Below are positions 59,248 to 64,000 of a DNA stretch of 64,000 bases, one piece after another. The number at the start of each line of letters is the position of its first letter. Positions within the stretch are counted from its first letter, which is position 1. The DNA is taken from NCBI GenBank assembly GCA_024138025.1, contig JAMXBD010001365.1:248001-312000 (forward strand). The letters are read 5' to 3'. The translations under genes were made by a program, and so were the position numbers. The notes below the pieces were generated by a model. It searched no databases, had not been told where the DNA came from, and saw only the letters and a list, made by a program, of their open reading frames with translations. Origin of the DNA: Combretum micranthum (Eukaryota > Streptophyta > Magnoliopsida > Myrtales > Combretaceae).

Positions 59248-60039
59248 TAAAGGTGGGCAGGAATTAATTTGGTTTGGTTTTTTCAAAAGCCAAAACAAAC
59301 CATAATTTATAATTTGGATGTTTTCGTCCTTAAATCAAATCATTAAATAACAATTTGTTTCGGTTTGGGTTATAGATTGAATATTTTTATAGTTTTGATA
59401 ATAAAATTTGTTACAATGTAACATTATTGTGGTCCAAAGCCATTGCACTGACTACTGATTAGAAGCCTCATGTCATTGAGTGATGGATGTCCAGTGATAG
59501 TTGTTAACATTGAGAATCTAACGAAACTAAACATGTATTTCATCCGGGTGAAAATTATCTTTCATTTACTTGTACAAGTTTTTTGCAAAATCCTTGTACC
59601 AGAATTTGAGAAGACAAATATAGTACCATCTTTTTGTTGGTAGAAGAATGAGAGGCGCAAATTTAGCACATCTGTCATAGAAAAGAGAGGGGTATCTCAA
59701 TTTAAATTTGCAAAATCCTTGTACTTATTTTGTGCACCAAATGTTGATGAAAAATATGGTAAAATATTTCTAGTTAAATGTTTCTATATTTTTCTAAAAT
59801 GGTTTAATTCGATTTTATGGATTAGTTTGGTTTACCCCAATTTTTCTATATTTTTCTAAAATGGTTTAATTCGATTTTACATATTAGTTCGGTTTACCCC
59901 TTTAAACCAACCATAAATTTACATATTAGTTTGGATTGAGAATTTTTCGAACGAAATTATTTAAAACAACCATATTTTTAGTTTAGCTTGGTTTAGTTAT
60001 GGATTGATTCGGTTTGACCAGTTTTTTTGCTCACCCCTA
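59248..60039. mobile_element. hAT-like non-autonomous element, 792 bp
   Basis: The left end TAAAGGTGGGCAG and the right end (reverse-complemented TAGGGGTGAGCAA) are inverted repeats. The flanks GTGGTTAC (59240-59247) and GTTGTTAC (60040-60047) match at 7 of 8 bases, a hAT-type duplication. GGTTTGG/AACCAAACC-like subterminal units lie at both ends. No transposase. Confidence 0.75.
59781..59880. repeat. 62-bp tandem duplication inside the hAT-like element
   Basis: TTTCTATATTTTTCTAAAAT begins at 59781 and again at 59843, each followed by GGTTTAATTCGATTTTA and a TTAGTT(T/C)GGTTTACCCC segment. Confidence 0.8.
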
Positions 60040-60299
60040 GTTGTTACCAACAATATTGTGTATGATTTTCGGGTGTATGGTATGATAATGGTGGAATTTG
60101 AGCTCACTAAATTCCTTGTCTCCAAGGACACACAATATTTCTCGGATAAATAATGGTTTTCCCTTTCCTTTATCTTTATTTGTAGTCAGATCTGATCTAG
60201 TGAGATATGTTATTGTTGTCACAAAATTTGTGAAACTTTTGTTTTCTAACTATCATTAGTTACAAATTGTAACAATTACTACTAATTCTTTCCTAGTCT

Positions 60300-62060
60300 T
60301 CTATACTTGGTTCATAGCAATTTCTCCTACTCTTAAAAAAGACCTTGTCCTTAAGGTCACATTATGGAAAAGGTGTCCTCTTGAAAAGTTGTCCTTGTGA
60401 AAGTGGTGTTTTCTATTGAAATTCCTATTCCTATACAAGGATCTTATGCAATGTCCATATGATATTTTGGGATTATTTTGTTCGAATCATATGATGCTGG
60501 GTTATGCTAAATATGAAAAAGTTAACACACCCATTTCTTCTATCATTGTAGCCTTCAAGTGTCAATGAGAGCGAATGTGTGTAATATCTACTAACTATGA
60601 TATGCTGTATTTTTTAATAAAAGTATGATATGTCTAGTAGTATGTTTAAGGACTAGGATATGGAAAAAAAATTATGACGGATCTTGACCCCTTCCTACAA
60701 CTCTAGTATATAAACAAAGTATCCAATCCATCAAAGTATAAGAAACAATTGGCCAATGTAGTAGTATAATGACCTTGCTGAAATGATTTGTTTATAATGT
60801 TTAATGTTACAAGGGTTAAGATAAAGCTTAGTTTGATGCTTATCTATTGACTTCTTCAACCAAACACAAGGCTTCAACTAATGAGGCTTCAATTGACTTA
60901 ACCCTTTTTCCTGTGTTAGAAAATAATAGTCTACCAAAATTAGGTTACTTCTGCTTATTATGTTACTATTGTGGGACTAAATGTTTAAGTCCCATCCTAA
61001 CCACTAAACTTGTGTCTTGGTAACTACAATGATGAGAGGACATAACATAATAAATGATGGCTACCTAATCCATGCTGAAAAGAAAAATTGAAGATAGTAG
61101 TCGTGTTTGGATGAAAATAGTCATCCTCAGCTAACCCATCAAAATTAGAAAAAAAAAATGGCAATGATGATAAAATGGACTAGTGAATAGTGCTGGCTGC
61201 CCATACTAAAGAGTGTGTAGGTGGTAGGCAATATATGATTAAAATCACGTCCTTAAGCTAAAAAGCCATCATATTCCCCTGTAAATCCTTGATCTTTGTT
61301 AGTTCTACATGGAAATTTTAATGAAGCATTAAAGTAGAATCCACTTGTCCTATCTCCATGGATTTCAATTCTTTAATAAGCTCAAAGTTGCACTTTTCAT
61401 CAGTACTGTGTAGTATTATGTTATCATCAATAATAGCCATTTCATCTAAAAGACTCTATGGTTCCATGTTTACTGTCATAATAGATTCTTGCTCCTCTAA
61501 TATAGAGACATCTTCTTGTTGATTGAATCTATCCTCTTGCCAATCATATTCAAAAGCCTGAAATCTTATCATTAGTTCCTTAACAAAATGATCCATGTTT
61601 TAAAATGATTGAATATATCCATACACTTGTACCATAAAGTAGCTACATCCTGCATAGCAAAAATTACAAGTGTTGGCTAATATTTTTCATCTATAAGGTA
61701 ATGATCCAAGAAAAACTCCACTTTTGACATCCAAGAAATAAGATCTTGACCAGGAAAACATGGGATATCTTGCTTGATTATGTTTACTATGGATGAATTG
61801 ATTGATTGGAATGATGTAGCTTGTAATATCTCAAAATAAGGCTAATTGAGTATGAATCTATCTAGTCTAGAGTTGATAAATTGTAATGAAAAATCAATAT
61901 CACTTACTATTATATGAATATACTTTAATTCGGATGATGGAAATTGAAAATGAGAATCCAATGATGATGATTCTTGATTCAAATTTTATTCATTTTGTTG
62001 CTGATTGTCATAACCCTAATAGGGGCCTAGCAATATCGTCTTGGATTTATCATACACGTA
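60300..62060 (-). mobile_element. Non-autonomous Ty3/gypsy remnant, copy 2 (inverted relative to copy 1)
   Basis: On the minus strand this is collinear with positions 1-1400. The gag start at about 61880 (CTAGACTAGATAGATTCA against CTAGGTTAGATAGATTGA) is followed by DIPCF, an F-L-D segment and WYKCMD-like sequence with RF. A middle block shares TCATCATTGCCATTTTTTTT-like and CATTTAGTCC-like sequence with copy 1. The end near 60310-60350 carries AAGGACAAGGTC then GTAGGAGAAATTG, matching GAGGATAAGGTT then GAGGGAGAAATTG in copy 1. RT and integrase are missing here too. Numerous stops. Confidence 0.6.
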
Positions 62061-63540
62061 TGCACCCATGATATGAGAACCGTCTTGCAAGTTAGAATTA
62101 CAAGAGTCTACTTATATATTAACTTCTCATACATTAATTACATATAAATTTATAGTAACATTATTGAAACTCAGCTGTGGAATTCGATTTTCCACATCCC
62201 ACTAAGATCGTAAAGAATCGGTGTCCCCTACCAAATAGTAAAATTGGGCTTTAATCCTAAAAAATACGAAGCCTCAATTGTTTATATAGTTTATCTAAAA
62301 TGTATTCTATATTCTTGATGGAGGATCACTCTTCACACATTCTTAGCCCATTCACATCAAACATTATTCCTGCACAAAAACTGTTTGGGATAAGTGAAAC
62401 CATAACTTAGTGAGATAACTTAACCAAACTACACATCAAGCAATAACAGGCAAGTATAATTAGTAAGTATATGTAATGTGACAATCAACCATATGCACAA
62501 GTACAAGTTTGGATAACTTAGAATCCAAATAAAATAGAGATTTACGCCCTTTCATCGGGGTTGAAGGGAGTCCAAGACTATGTGTCCTATTTGCCTAAGA
62601 GAAACTAAGCATACAGGAACATGAACAGAACTTACATTATTCTTAATTGTATCTTAACATCCAATTCTTGTTTCATTCATTAGAAAATCTACTAAGTATT
62701 AGTCCTTTCACATCAATACCATAAGTAGTGCCCTTCATTGCCAGTAGTTCCTATGGAATCGAATAAAGGCAACCTTATGTAGACTAGGAAAATTTCATCT
62801 AGAAATACCAAATATTATCGTAGAACTAAAATACTAACACGTAGCAGACTATCGTGCTTAAATTATGTATTTTATGCAAAACTTGTGCAATGAATGATCA
62901 TTTTATTTAAAGGTCATATAACATTATATCAGTTTATTATGTGACCATGTAAATTACAGATAAGCTTTCGTCATGCTTTATACATTAATTATTATACAAA
63001 TAATGTTCACTTTCAATATAGTATTTTGGCAACCAAACATACACCAAGCAACACATCATATACTCGACCGCACATGCATAACATTTTTGATATGTTATTA
63101 CATATGCAACTATACTAAAAGTACAAACAATGTGATAAAGTTAAAGTTACTCACCTCTCTATTATTGTTCACTAGTCGTATTAGTCTTTGAGAAAATCCA
63201 ATAATTGATCTGTTTCTCTAAGAAATGAGATCACATATATTTATTATTATATTGTTATTCATACAATGATTTTGGTTTGCTCTTTCATGTCCTAATTCAA
63301 ATTTTATCAATCCTAATCAATCTTGTTTTCTCATTCTTGATCAAATTTAACTTATAAATAGTCATTTTGAAGCTATAAAATATTTTATTCCCTAGTATAA
63401 CTCCAAAGTTCGAGTAAAATGGTCTATCTCGCAAAAAGTGATCTAAAGTATCCCAAATACCTATTTTTATCATGTAATCTTTAACTAAGCATATAACACT
63501 CATTTTAACTCATATTTTTACATATAAATACGCGTTGGAA
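62061..63540. other. AT-rich DNA, possibly another old LTR
   Basis: On the minus strand near 62374 a T-rich tract and GTGCAG precede a short frame. The sequence before it (TTATCTCACTAAG...) loosely recalls the LTR module seen elsewhere. No ends or duplications could be defined. Confidence 0.2.
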
Positions 63541-64000
63541 AGCTTGTTATGAGTACCATATGATGGTTAACTTAGTTTATTTAATTTGTAGGTTCTACTT
63601 ACTCTATGAATGCTAATAGGCACAATAGATATTCTTGAGTCTTATTTTGCTTAATAGCCTTATTATCAAGCTTTTATTGTTTATATGGATCTTTTACTAT
63701 GACAAGCCTGAGGAAGTTGATATATACTATTTATTATTTATTTTCATTGTGTTTCTTTCATTCCTAATTTATGTTTTTGTCTATATTTAAGGGGATTATG
63801 TTATTCTTAATTAAAACCTATTTATATTTTACATTCTTAATGCCTACTCTGATAGGGTAAATTTCATTATTATTTACTGTATTCGTCTACCTTATCTCCG
63901 TACGTAGGTTGAAATTTCTATTATTTATATGGTCATATCTTACCATCTAATCACTTGTTTACTTTTCTAATGAGTTCATGAGTTTATATAGATCTTTATT
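63541..64000. other. AT-rich DNA without recognised features
   Basis: Nothing recognisable. Confidence 0.4.

Noticed and set aside
1..64000. Search for CRISPR arrays, operons or other prokaryotic systems
   Set aside because: Introns, LTR elements, SINEs and hAT-like elements show a plant nuclear genome; no regularly spaced repeats were seen.

Overview
The window looks like a repeat-rich, AT-rich stretch of a flowering-plant (probably eudicot) nuclear genome. The grounds are a D-type cyclin gene with four exons, a plant-type SGNH carbohydrate-esterase pseudogene, Ty3/gypsy elements with tRNA-Met-type primer sites, a Tat/Athila-like long terminal repeat (LTR), a Cassandra-type LTR carrying 5S rRNA sequence, tRNA-derived SINEs and several hAT-like elements with 8-bp target duplications. 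The species cannot be named from the sequence.

Layout. 1-1.4 kb: remnant of a gypsy element with RT and integrase missing. 3.3-7.7 kb: a 4.35-kb solo LTR with a perfect 5-bp target duplication, followed at once by a small MITE. 9.5-11.3 kb: carbohydrate-esterase pseudogene. 13.7-18.2 kb: Tat/Athila-like LTR, primer site and gag remnant (minus). 18-27 kb: AT-rich intergenic DNA with one doubtful GC-ended element and one doubtful exon. 27.8 kb: SINE. 28.9-30.3 kb: CYCD3-like cyclin gene (minus), the only well-preserved host gene, apparently with a 1-base frameshift in exon 1 and two upstream AUG frames. 32.0-32.5 kb: hAT-like MITE. 33.0-35.6 kb: second solo LTR.

36.0-51.4 kb is one large, old Tekay/Del-like gypsy element on the minus strand. 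It has two 1.83-kb LTRs and decayed gag, protease, RT, RNase H and integrase. One LTR carries a non-autonomous LTR element (target duplication CTTAT), which itself carries a hAT-like element (CTTTTAAT). The internal region carries a hAT-like MITE in pol and a second LTR element that keeps only gag and protease.

51.4 kb: Cassandra-type LTR. 53.7 kb: second SINE of the same family. 55.9-58.6 kb: third solo LTR with five GC-rich palindromic boxes, apparently lying inside an older hAT-like element. 59.2-60.0 kb: hAT-like element. 60.3-62.0 kb: second copy, inverted, of the element seen at 1-1.4 kb.

The most unusual pattern is a small module shared by the LTRs of four otherwise divergent families (near 4.50, 35.17, 36.43/49.96 and 56.32 kb). 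It consists of a GGCCTTTGCTCAC-like stretch, then a pyrimidine tract, CAG, and a short acidic reading frame that starts in the same codon phase every time. It looks like a conserved 3' splice site and terminal exon inside the LTR. I did not find an operon, a CRISPR array or any other bacterial-type system. The genes do not form a pathway; most of the window records successive transposon insertions around one cell-cycle gene.
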